14,641 bases of DNA from JBOGZI01 sp050697275. GTDB taxonomy: Bacteria; Actinomycetota; Thermoleophilia; Solirubrobacterales; 70-9. A program made the position numbers and the translations under genes. The stretch spans positions 1 through 14,641 of the forward strand of contig JBOGZI010000211.1 in NCBI GenBank assembly GCA_050697275.1. Direction: 5' to 3'. The notes under the pieces were generated by a model. The model was not told the origin of the DNA, did not search any database, and worked only from the letters and a program-made list of their open reading frames with translations. Numbering within the stretch: position 1 is the first letter of the stretch; each line of letters begins with the position of its first letter. Positions 6,614 through 14,641 of the stretch are shown piece after piece.

Positions 6614-6631
6614 GCGCCGACCGATCGGCGC
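6614..6631 (+). other. GC-rich hairpin in the glnA upstream region
   Basis: GCGCCGA and TCGGCGC form a 7-bp perfect stem with a CCGA loop about 40 nt before the glnA start. It could be a transcript 5' structure or an attenuating element. No known glutamine or nitrogen riboswitch class is recognisable. The rest of 6520-6671 shows no other clear signal apart from the glnA ribosome site. Confidence 0.35.
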
Positions 6632-6671
6632 GCCGAGGTGACGAGGCGTCAACCACGAGAGAGGAGGGCCC

Positions 6672-8024
6672 GTGCCCGAGAGCCCGAGCACCGACAAGGA
6701 GGTACTGGCCTTCTGCAGGGACAACGACGTGCGCTTCGTCCGCCTCTGGTTCACCGACCTGCTCGGCCAGCTGAAGAGCTTCTCGATCAACGCGGCCGAG
6801 CTGGAGGACGCCTTCGAGGGCGGGATGGGGTTCGACGGCTCCTCGATCAGCGGCTTCAACCCGATCGAGGAGTCGGACATGATCGCGATGCCGGACCCGG
6901 CCACCTTCAGGGTGATCCCCTGGCGCCCCGAGCACGAGAAGCGGGTGGCGAGGATGTTCTGCGACATCCAGGTGCCGGGCGGCGAACCCTACGAGGGCGA
7001 CCCCCGCTGGATCATGCGCAGAGCGCTGGAGCGGGCCCGCGGGATGGGCTTCGACGACTACAACATCGGCCCTGAGCTCGAGTACTTCTACTTCCGCTCC
7101 GCGAAGCCGGAGGGCGGCACTCCCGAGGTCCTCGATGAGGGCGGCTACTTCGACCTGACCACGCTCGACGCAGGCTCGGACGTGCGCCGGGAGACGATCC
7201 TCGCGCTCGAGCAGCTCGGCATCCACGTCGAGTACGCCCACCACGAGGTCGGCCCCTCCCAGCACGAGGTGGACATGCGCTACAAGGACGCGCTCGCGAT
7301 GTCCGACGACTGCATGACCTACCGGATCACGGTCAAGGAGTACGCGATGAAGTACGGCTGGCACGCCACCTTCATGCCGAAGCCGCTGCAGGGGGAGAAC
7401 GGCTCCGGGATGCACGTCCACCAGTCGCTGTCGCGGGACGGCAAAAACGCCTTCTTCGACGCCGACGACCAGTACTACCTCTCGGACACGGCGAAGGCGT
7501 TCATCGCCGGCCAGCTCAAGCACGCCCGGGAGATCGCACCGCTGTTCGCGCAGTGGGTGAACTCCTACAAGCGCCTGGTCCCGGGTTTTGAGGCGCCCGT
7601 CTACCTGGCCTGGTCACGGCGCAACCGCTCGGCCCTGATCCGGGTGCCGCTCTACCACCCCGGCAAGGAGCAGGCGACCCGGGCCGAGCTGCGCTGCCCG
7701 GACCCGGCCTGCAACCCCTACCTCTGCTTCGCCGGGATGCTCCACGCCGGCCTCGAGGGGATCGAGCACGGTTACGAGCTGCCCGAGCCGATGGAGCAGA
7801 ACCTCTACCACCTCACCCCGGAGGACCGGCACCGCCGGGGGATCGAGCAGCTCCCGGAGACGCTCGGCGAGGCGATCGAGATCGCCGCCGAGTCCGAGCT
7901 GGTGCTGCGCATCCTCGGCGAGCACGCCTTCAACCGCTTCATCGAGATCAAACGCTCGGAGTGGGAGGACTACCGGGTACGGGTCACCCCCTACGAGGTC
8001 GAGCAGTTCCTGCCGATCCTCTAG
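6672..8024 (+). CDS. glnA: Glutamine synthetase, type I
   Basis: The enzyme condenses glutamate and ammonia to glutamine using ATP, in the cytosol, as a dodecamer in type I enzymes. The 450-residue length suits the shorter GSI forms. Signatures: FDGSSI (54-59), GPELEYFYF (133-141) with metal-binding glutamates, EVGPSQHE (192-199), GSGMHVHQS (244-252) and NRSALIRVP (318-326). The Tyr379 segment reads NLYHLTPED rather than the adenylylation motif NLYDLPPEE. The position of the Bacillus feedback Arg62 is Pro64 (ISGFNPIEESD). The C-terminal LPETLGEAI...VTPYEVEQFL resembles GSI-alpha enzymes. GTG at 6672 is preceded by GAGGAGGG. It may be the main or a secondary GS paralogue. Confidence 0.95.
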   Translation: MPESPSTDKEVLAFCRDNDVRFVRLWFTDLLGQLKSFSINAAELEDAFEGGMGFDGSSISGFNPIEESDMIAMPDPATFRVIPWRPEHEKRVARMFCDIQVPGGEPYEGDPRWIMRRALERARGMGFDDYNIGPELEYFYFRSAKPEGGTPEVLDEGGYFDLTTLDAGSDVRRETILALEQLGIHVEYAHHEVGPSQHEVDMRYKDALAMSDDCMTYRITVKEYAMKYGWHATFMPKPLQGENGSGMHVHQSLSRDGKNAFFDADDQYYLSDTAKAFIAGQLKHAREIAPLFAQWVNSYKRLVPGFEAPVYLAWSRRNRSALIRVPLYHPGKEQATRAELRCPDPACNPYLCFAGMLHAGLEGIEHGYELPEPMEQNLYHLTPEDRHRRGIEQLPETLGEAIEIAAESELVLRILGEHAFNRFIEIKRSEWEDYRVRVTPYEVEQFLPIL

Positions 8025-8052
8025 CGGTCACCAGGCCGCTCCATATCGGAGC
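8023..8052. terminator. Possible terminator hairpins between convergent genes
   Basis: Two small mutually exclusive stems occur just after the glnA stop: AGCGG/CCGCT (8023-8040) and GCTCC-ATATC-GGAGC (8038-8052). Both are only 5 bp and neither has a T-run. Their position between converging genes is the main support. Confidence 0.3.
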
Positions 8053-8080
8053 GACGGTGCGAAGCCCGGAGCGATGTGCC

Positions 8081-10090
<2,010 letters not shown>

Positions 10091-10097
10091 CGAGATG

Positions 10098-10103
10098 AGG
10101 CTA
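10098..10103 (-). promoter_or_regulatory. -10 box of the DUF255 gene, probably leaderless
   Basis: On the minus strand TAGCCT ends 7 bp before the ATG, putting the transcription start at or next to the start codon. The best -35 at 17 bp is TGCTGA (10126-10121), which is weak. Confidence 0.4.
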
Positions 10104-10190
10104 CCCGGAGAGGCGCCTTTTCAGCAGGGCCCGCCGGGCTGGGAGCTGCCGGAACGCCGACGGACTTCACACAGCGAAAGTCGGAGATCC

Positions 10191-10219
10191 CTGGCGGACC
10201 GGCATCCAGTGGATAGGCT
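10191..10219 (+). promoter_or_regulatory. Promoter of the ACT-domain gene, probably leaderless
   Basis: CTGGCG (10191-10196) and TAGGCT (10214-10219) are 17 bp apart, and the -10 box ends 6 bp before the GTG start at 10226. There is no Shine-Dalgarno, so the mRNA probably begins at the GTG itself. Confidence 0.5.
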
Positions 10220-10225
10220 AGCGAC

Positions 10226-10600
10226 GTGCCGAAGGACCTCACCTTGATCGTTGAGGACCGCCCCGGGACGCTCGCCGACCTGGGCGAGGCGACCGGCCGC
10301 GCCGGGATCAACATCGAGGGCCTCTGCGCGATGGCGGGCGACGGCAGGGGCTTCATCCACATCCTGGTCGAGGACGCCGCCGCAGCCCGCAAGGCCCTGG
10401 AGGACGCCGGCTTCGGCGTCGCCGACGAGCGCGATGCGGTGGTGGTCGACCTGAACGACAAGCCCGGGGCGATGGGCGAGGCCGTTCGGGACCTGGCCGA
10501 GGCCGGCGTCAGCATCGACGTCGCCTACACGATCTTCAGCGGCGTCCGCCTGGTGGTCGTCACCGACGACCTCGAGAAGGCCCGCGCCGCCCTCGCCTAG
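10226..10600 (+). CDS. Tandem ACT-domain protein
   Basis: The 124-residue protein consists of two ACT domains and nothing else. Domain 1 (about 4-70) begins LTLIVEDRPGTLADLGEATG with the ligand-loop glycine and continues AGINIEGLCAM. Domain 2 (about 71-124) begins VVVDLNDKPGAMGEAVRDLAEAGVSID and ends LVVVTDDLEKARAAL. ACT domains bind amino acids and usually regulate metabolic enzymes. A stand-alone double ACT protein is likely a small sensor or partner subunit; its ligand and partner are unknown. It lies between the DUF255 gene (divergent) and the LuxR regulator (convergent, 15 bp away). The GTG at 10226 appears leaderless. Confidence 0.88.
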   Translation: MPKDLTLIVEDRPGTLADLGEATGRAGINIEGLCAMAGDGRGFIHILVEDAAAARKALEDAGFGVADERDAVVVDLNDKPGAMGEAVRDLAEAGVSIDVAYTIFSGVRLVVVTDDLEKARAALA

Positions 10601-10608
10601 CCTCCGTC

Positions 10609-10626
10609 GGTCGGGTCAGACCGACC
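10609..10626. terminator. Hairpin between convergent ACT and LuxR genes
   Basis: GGTCGG and CCGACC form a 6-bp stem with a 6-nt loop in the 15-bp gap between the two stops, covering the LuxR stop codon. It could act as a bidirectional terminator. No T-run is present. Confidence 0.4.
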
Positions 10627-13480
10627 TCTCGGCTCCCTGCAGCGCTTCCCCCAGCTCCCCTCGGGAGGAGATGTCGAGCTTTTGGTAGGCGTGGGTGAGG
10701 TGGGTCTCGACCGTGCGTAGGCTGAGGAAGAGCTGCTGGGCGATCTCACGGTTTGTGTCGCCCCCGGTAGCGAGCTCGGCGATTCGCCGCTCGCTCGGGG
10801 TGAGGGATTCCGGCCCGGTCAGCTCCACTCGCTTCAGCCGAGCCCCGCTTGCCGCGAGCTCCTCCCGCGCCCGCCTCTCCAGCAGCCGAGCGCCGAGCTG
10901 GTGGGCCAGCTCGAGTCCTCGCCGCAGCTCGTCCCGAGCCTCTCGCCGCCGGTTCGCCCGCCGGAGGGCCGCCCCCAGCTCGACGCGCGAGCGGCAGAGG
11001 TCCAGCCTCGCCGCCGAGCCCTCGAGTGTCCCCACGGACTCGGCCAGCATCTCGAGCCCCCGGGATCCTCTCTCGACCAGGCCCGCGGCGCGCAGCGCGA
11101 CCCCGATCTGGCGCGGCGCGCCGAAGCGCCGGGCGAGGTCGAGCGCCTCGCCGCTCAGCTCGGTCGCTATCGCCTGCTCTCCAATCCGGGAGGCGGCCAG
11201 TGCGGCGGAGGCGCGCCAGGGAAGGACGGTGGGGTTGTTCAGGTAGGCGATGGTGGCGGCGATCTCGGCGACCGCGGCGAGCTCCTCCCAGGCTTCGTCC
11301 GCGCGTCCACGCGCAAGCTCGAGCAGCCCACGGCCGGTCCGCCAGCATGCGAATTCGATCGGCGTGTCGCTCGCCGGCGTCGAATCGGTGAGGGTCCGCT
11401 CAGCCTGGTCGAGCTCGTCCAGCTCGATCAGCGATACGGCGTGCCAGTAGCCTGCCAGGGGGAGGCGCATGCTGGCGCCCCCACGCCAGGCCTCGACCGC
11501 AGCCGCCGCGTCCGCGGCCGCCTCGCTCAGCAGCCCCCGCCAGTAGCGAGGCTGCGCGCGCCCGAAGAGGACGTAGGCGGCCGTGAGGAAGTCCCCGTCG
11601 CGCCGGGCCCGCTCCAGCGCCGCCTCGATCTCCCGTTCGGCCTCCTCGAACGCGTCAGACCAGAAGAGGCAGCTGACGGCCATGCTGAAGGTCAGCGACA
11701 CCCCCTGCTCCTCGACCATCGTCCCATTCCCGAGGGCCTCCGCGGCGAGGCGTCGAGCCTCCTCGTGAGATCCGATGGTGTACACCTCCGCCACTGCGAG
11801 CTCGGTCAGAGCATTGCGGGCCGCGGCGCTGCTCGGAGATCCGGCGGGGGCGATCGCGTCCTCCGCCTCGTGGGCATCGACCGTGCGAAGCAGGCCGGAG
11901 ATCCCGTAGCGCGCCGCGCGGAGCTCGACGCGAACGGATTCTTCGGCGCCGCGCTGGCGCTCCCCCTGAGCGAAGGCCTCGGCCGCCTCGTCCAGACTGC
12001 CGGCGGCGTAGAGCGCGGTCCCGAGCCGCAGCAGGATCGTGGCCCGCTCGGTCGGGTCTCTCACCAGGTCGAGAGCCTCCGTCAGTCGCGCGGGCGCCTC
12101 CGGGCTGCCGGTCAGGCCCTCCACGTGGCTGAGCTCGACGAGCAGCGTCGCGCGCTGGTCGCTCGTGGCCCCTTCCGCGAGGGCGCGGCGAAGCAGATCG
12201 ACGGCGAGCGCCGGGACGCCGCTGGAGAGCGCGGAGCTGGCGCCCTGGCGCAGGATCTCGATCGCATGTGGCGCGGCGCCGGGCTCCGCGGCCAGCAGAT
12301 GGGCAGCGGCCTCCTCGGCGGGCGCCCCCGTGTCGCGCAGGAGCCCCGCTGCCCGTGCATGCATTCCGGCTCTTGCCGCCGGGCGCGTCTCTTCGTAGAC
12401 GATCCCCCTGACGATCGGATGGACGAAACGCAGCGGGGTTCCCGGCGCCAGCACCTCGGCCGCGGCGAGTTGATCGGTCGCCTGCGCCGCGTCGTTGCGC
12501 GAGAGCTCCGCGAGCTCCGCGGCGAGCGCCAGCGTAGTCTCCTTGCCGAGCACCGAGACGCTGCGGGCGATCGTCTGCGCGGCGGGTGGAAGCGAGGCGA
12601 ACCGGAGGAGGACCGCCCGAGCGATCGCCTCCGGGCGGGCATCGCGCAGACGCGGAACGCTCGCGGGGCTCGGCTCGACCCGCTCGCGGGAGAGCTGGAC
12701 GAGCAGCTCGTGGAGCAGAAACGGGTTCCCGGCCGTGACCTCGTGAGCGGCCTCCGTGAAGCCCGGGTCCGGGTCGCGCCCCAGCAGCGCCGAGGCGACC
12801 GCGCCGGTGGCCCCCTCGCTGAGCGGCTCCGGCCGGACGACCCCTGCGTGGGCCGCGATCGACTCCAGGGGGCGCGGCGCCTCCCCGCGATCCTCGCTCC
12901 GGGCGGTCAGCACCAGGCACACCGGCAGGTCGCCGACCCGCTGCGCGAGGTAGGCCAGGAACCGGAGCGACGCCTCGTCCGTCCAGTGGGCGTCGTCGAG
13001 CAGCAGCGCCAGCGGGGCGCGCTCGGCGAGGTTTGCGCAGAGCCAGTAGAGGCCGTGGAGGGCTGAGGCCAGCGCCGCCTCGCCCTCGGCCACGTTCGCA
13101 GGCTCCGCGCCAGGCCCCGACCAGAGGATCGGACGGGAGAGCGCCGCCGCCCCCGACAGCACGGCCTCGCGCTCCCGGGGCACGATCTGGCGCAGGCCTC
13201 GCTCGAACAGCTCTCTGACCACGGCCCAGCCCAGCTCGCGCTCGAGCTGGCCTCCGCTTGCTCGCAGCACTGTGAAGCCGCGAGCGGTGGCGCGGTCGGC
13301 GACCGCCTCGAGGAGACGGCTCTTGCCGATGCCCGCGGGACCCTCGACGAGGGCGACCTGGCCAGCCCCGTGGGCGGCGGAGTCGAGCAACCGGTCGAGC
13401 TCTGCAAGCTCGCGCTCGCGCTCGAAGAGCGGGGCGCGCACACCATTCCCGATCAGCTGTTGCCTGGTTGCCCTTCCCAT
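10616..13480 (-). CDS. LAL-type LuxR family transcriptional regulator
   Basis: This 954-residue protein is a large ATP-binding LuxR (LAL/MalT-like) regulator. The N-terminal AAA/STAND ATPase has Walker A GPAGIGKS (47-54) and Walker B LALLLDDAHW (157-166). A long alpha-helical Ala/Glu/Arg-rich, TPR-like region (about 370-880) is the likely sensor/oligomerisation part. The last 65 residues are a LuxR helix-turn-helix (LTPSERRIAELATGGDTNREIAQQL...SLRTVETHLTHAYQKL). Such proteins are ATP-switched activators whose inducer is usually a small molecule; the target is unknown here. ATG at 13480 is preferred because GGGAGG lies just before it; the GTG at 13492 would overlap that ribosome site. No adjacent biosynthetic cluster is visible that it would obviously control. 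Confidence 0.93.
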   Translation of the reverse strand: MGRATRQQLIGNGVRAPLFERERELAELDRLLDSAAHGAGQVALVEGPAGIGKSRLLEAVADRATARGFTVLRASGGQLERELGWAVVRELFERGLRQIVPREREAVLSGAAALSRPILWSGPGAEPANVAEGEAALASALHGLYWLCANLAERAPLALLLDDAHWTDEASLRFLAYLAQRVGDLPVCLVLTARSEDRGEAPRPLESIAAHAGVVRPEPLSEGATGAVASALLGRDPDPGFTEAAHEVTAGNPFLLHELLVQLSRERVEPSPASVPRLRDARPEAIARAVLLRFASLPPAAQTIARSVSVLGKETTLALAAELAELSRNDAAQATDQLAAAEVLAPGTPLRFVHPIVRGIVYEETRPAARAGMHARAAGLLRDTGAPAEEAAAHLLAAEPGAAPHAIEILRQGASSALSSGVPALAVDLLRRALAEGATSDQRATLLVELSHVEGLTGSPEAPARLTEALDLVRDPTERATILLRLGTALYAAGSLDEAAEAFAQGERQRGAEESVRVELRAARYGISGLLRTVDAHEAEDAIAPAGSPSSAAARNALTELAVAEVYTIGSHEEARRLAAEALGNGTMVEEQGVSLTFSMAVSCLFWSDAFEEAEREIEAALERARRDGDFLTAAYVLFGRAQPRYWRGLLSEAAADAAAAVEAWRGGASMRLPLAGYWHAVSLIELDELDQAERTLTDSTPASDTPIEFACWRTGRGLLELARGRADEAWEELAAVAEIAATIAYLNNPTVLPWRASAALAASRIGEQAIATELSGEALDLARRFGAPRQIGVALRAAGLVERGSRGLEMLAESVGTLEGSAARLDLCRSRVELGAALRRANRRREARDELRRGLELAHQLGARLLERRAREELAASGARLKRVELTGPESLTPSERRIAELATGGDTNREIAQQLFLSLRTVETHLTHAYQKLDISSRGELGEALQGAERSV

Positions 13481-13549
13481 CCTGCCTCCCACCGGACGCG
13501 GGAAAGTTGCCGCGATCGTAACGCCGCCCGCTGAAGGCCGTGCCTAAGT

Positions 13550-13566
13550 TCGTGGTCCGACCACGA
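13550..13566. promoter_or_regulatory. Operator-like palindrome upstream of the LuxR gene
   Basis: TCGTGGT-CCG-ACCACGA is a perfect inverted repeat with 7-bp arms and a 3-nt centre, 70 bp upstream of the LuxR ATG in the noncoding region 13481-13711. It is a plausible dimer-binding operator for the LuxR gene or for a rightward transcript. No known consensus was recognised. Apart from this, 13481-13711 holds no gene I can support. Confidence 0.5.
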
Positions 13567-13711
13567 TGCGCTCCGGCGGCCCAGGTCTCAGGGTCTGTCC
13601 GGATGACGCCGAGCAACCTCGATCCGGACGCGCCGTTCAAGCCCTGTCTCGGGATCGAGCGGGAGGCCTGGTTCAGCCCGACGGGCGAGGCCGAGGCGCT
13701 CTAGACGGTGA

Positions 13712-14095
13712 GCCGCCACCAACCATTCCGCCGGCCAGCTCGGCACCGTCAGCTCTTCGAGGCGGGTGAAGCGCGACATCGCGCCGCTCGGGGAGCTCGA
13801 GCCGCTGATGAAGCTCCGGCCGGTCAGCTTCCGCTACCGCTCCGGTCCTTCGGAGCTCCACTACGGGCTGATCGCCGAGCAAGTCGCCAAGGTGCTGCCC
13901 GAGCTGGCGGTCTACGGCGACGACGGTCTCCCGGAAACGGTCCAGTACCAGGAGCTGCCGGTGCTGCTGCTGGCCAAGGTCCAGAACCAGCAGCGCCAGA
14001 TCGCGGCGCTCCGGACCGAGACCGATCGTCTCCACCGGCTCGAGCGGCAGGTCGGCTGGCTGATGCGGCACTCGGGGCGAGGAGAGGGGCGATGA
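13712..14095 (+). CDS. Truncated Peptidase_S74 (intramolecular chaperone) tail-fibre-type segment
   Basis: The frame encodes the C-terminal chaperone domain of tail-fibre/endosialidase-type proteins: GQLGTVSSSRR-VKRDIAPLG, then LMKLRPVSFRYRSG, ELHYGLIAEQVAKVLPELAVY, and ETVQYQELPVLLLAKVQNQQ leading into a C-terminal coiled coil (about the last 40 residues). Clear domain similarity begins at about 13733, but an in-frame TGA at 13709-13711 and no good start precede it. The first possible start is GTG at 13766, preceded by GAGGCGG, giving 109 residues and omitting the SSSRR segment. A trimeric fibre/stalk normally precedes this domain and is absent. It is therefore probably a remnant or a reduced stand-alone domain. 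It ends 1 nt before the next gene's GTG. Confidence 0.7.
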   Translation, partial: AATNHSAGQLGTVSSSRRVKRDIAPLGELEPLMKLRPVSFRYRSGPSELHYGLIAEQVAKVLPELAVYGDDGLPETVQYQELPVLLLAKVQNQQRQIAALRTETDRLHRLERQVGWLMRHSGRGEGR

Positions 14096-14096
14096 G

Positions 14097-14339
14097 GTGG
14101 CGGCAGCCCAGGCGGTGATCACGGTGGCCCTCGACCTTCGCTCGGATGATCTTTCAGGTGTTGTCCGCCTCGATGGGGAAGGCGAGCGGCCGTTCCTCGG
14201 ATGGCTGGGGCTGATCGCCGCGCTGCAGGGCGCCGCGGACGAGGCGAGGGGCGTCAACAGCCCCACCGACGCGGGCGACGGCACCTGGTCAGGAAGTTGG
14301 AAGCGACCAAGCAGAGACAACGATGAGAGGAGACACTGA
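14097..14339 (+). CDS. Small uncharacterised protein
   Basis: The 80-residue product is not recognised. The frame starts with GTG at 14097 behind GGAGAGGGG, one base after the stop of the S74 segment, and ends one base before the collagen-like gene's ATG. The first 50 residues look like a compact domain: VITVALDLRSDDLSGVVRLD forms alternating strands, then RPFLGWLGLIAALQGAADEA is an amphipathic helix. The last 25 residues are polar and probably disordered. There is no signal peptide or membrane segment. Tight packing suggests co-translation with its neighbours. Confidence 0.6.
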   Translation: MAAAQAVITVALDLRSDDLSGVVRLDGEGERPFLGWLGLIAALQGAADEARGVNSPTDAGDGTWSGSWKRPSRDNDERRH

Positions 14340-14340
14340 G

Positions 14341-14641
14341 ATGAAGCGAAGGTACGTATTGACGGGGCTCGGCCTCGTTGCGGCGGCGGCGCTGGTCTCG
14401 ACCGCAATCGCCAGTTCCGGGGGGAAAGCCGCCGGCGACAAGGCCCCCACGGCGGAGACCTCGAAGAAGAAGAAGAAGAAGGTGAAGCGAGGTCCGCCTG
14501 GTCCGCCTGGTTCCCCCGGGCCGCAGGGGCTGCGGGGGCTGCAGGGCGTACAGGGTGCGCGGGGACCACAGGGGGTGCCAGGCACACCCGCCGCGACAAA
14601 CGTGGTTACGCGGCGGAGCACGTTCTCCGTCGGGACCGACA
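14341..14641 (+). CDS. Exported collagen-like protein, N-terminal part
   Basis: An ATG at 14341 with GAGAGGAGA about 7 nt upstream opens a frame that continues past the window end. A signal peptide (MKRRYVLTGLGLVAAAALVSTAIA) is followed by a polar spacer, a run of six lysines (about 41-46), then eleven Gly-X-Y triplets (from GPPGPPGSPGPQ to GVPGTP, about residues 50-82), i.e. a short collagen-like stalk. The sequence then changes to AATNVVTRRSTFSVGTD, probably the start of a globular or beta-rich C-terminal part. Such proteins form secreted or surface-attached trimers. The function cannot be assigned without the C-terminus. Confidence 0.85.
   Translation, partial: MKRRYVLTGLGLVAAAALVSTAIASSGGKAAGDKAPTAETSKKKKKKVKRGPPGPPGSPGPQGLRGLQGVQGARGPQGVPGTPAATNVVTRRSTFSVGTD

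Noticed and set aside
10901..13066. A 721-codon plus-strand open frame inside the LuxR gene
   Set aside because: It is an antisense shadow of the LAL regulator, low in complexity, with no family signature; a long stop-free antisense frame is expected at this GC content.
13603..13704. A 33-codon plus-strand frame (MTPSNLDPDAPFKPCLGIER start)
   Set aside because: It has no good ribosome site and no recognisable homology. It ends at 13704, just before the S74 segment, and could be debris of the lost upstream part, but this cannot be supported.
14457..14587. Simple-sequence repeat or tandem repeat tract
   Set aside because: The AAG run and GGN-rich periodicity are explained by lysine codons and the Gly-X-Y collagen-like repeat of the coding frame.
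13673..14599. A 308-codon minus-strand frame across the right end
   Set aside because: It is antisense to the S74, small-protein and collagen-like genes, each of which has a ribosome site or clear domain signature on the plus strand.

Overview
The window is high-GC bacterial chromosome, most likely from an actinobacterium of the Thermoleophilia/Solirubrobacterales type. That placement is an inference from the GC-rich codon use, a Bacillus/actinobacterial-type SOS box at lexA, a type A RNase P RNA, a c-di-AMP riboswitch ahead of a secreted wall-type protein, GTG/TTG starts, apparently leaderless genes and a collagen-like exported protein. No phage genome, insertion sequence or CRISPR array is visible. 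Most of the window is ordinary core chromosome, and the accessory-looking part is the right end.

Left part (1-3015): a DUF445 membrane protein on the minus strand is coupled by a TGATG overlap to a second gene running off the window. Upstream of it is a minus-strand tRNA-Leu(GAG). The plus-strand lexA gene has a recognisable promoter and a perfect SOS box. Overlapping the lexA stop by 4 nt is a small zinc-ribbon gene that reads only if one C in a C4 run is skipped. Next come the RNase P RNA gene (rnpB) and a strong terminator hairpin.

Middle (3071-6463): a minus-strand cluster encodes an SDR oxidoreductase, an overlapping class I SAM methyltransferase and a DUF892 ferritin-like protein. A divergent plus-strand unit follows: a c-di-AMP (ydaO/yuaA-class) riboswitch leader and an exported RlpA-like double-psi beta-barrel protein. 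Convergent with it is an AhpD/CMD-fold protein that has lost both family cysteines.

Nitrogen and redox block (6464-10600): a type I glutamine synthetase on the plus strand lacks both textbook regulatory signatures. It converges on a large thioredoxin-fold DUF255 (YyaL/SPATA20-type) protein. A tandem-ACT-domain protein is divergent from the DUF255 gene, and both of these appear to have leaderless starts.

Right part (10616-14641): a 954-residue LAL-type LuxR regulator (AAA ATPase plus C-terminal LuxR helix-turn-helix) has a 7-bp-arm palindrome upstream. On the plus strand, three closely packed units follow: a truncated Peptidase_S74 intramolecular-chaperone segment, a small uncharacterised gene, and the start of an exported collagen-like (Gly-X-Y) protein cut by the window end.

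I do not see a clear new multi-gene system. The most interesting points are the frameshifted zinc-ribbon gene behind lexA, the riboswitch-controlled RlpA-like protein missing two family acidic residues, the cysteine-less AhpD homologue, and the S74-remnant/collagen-like locus.
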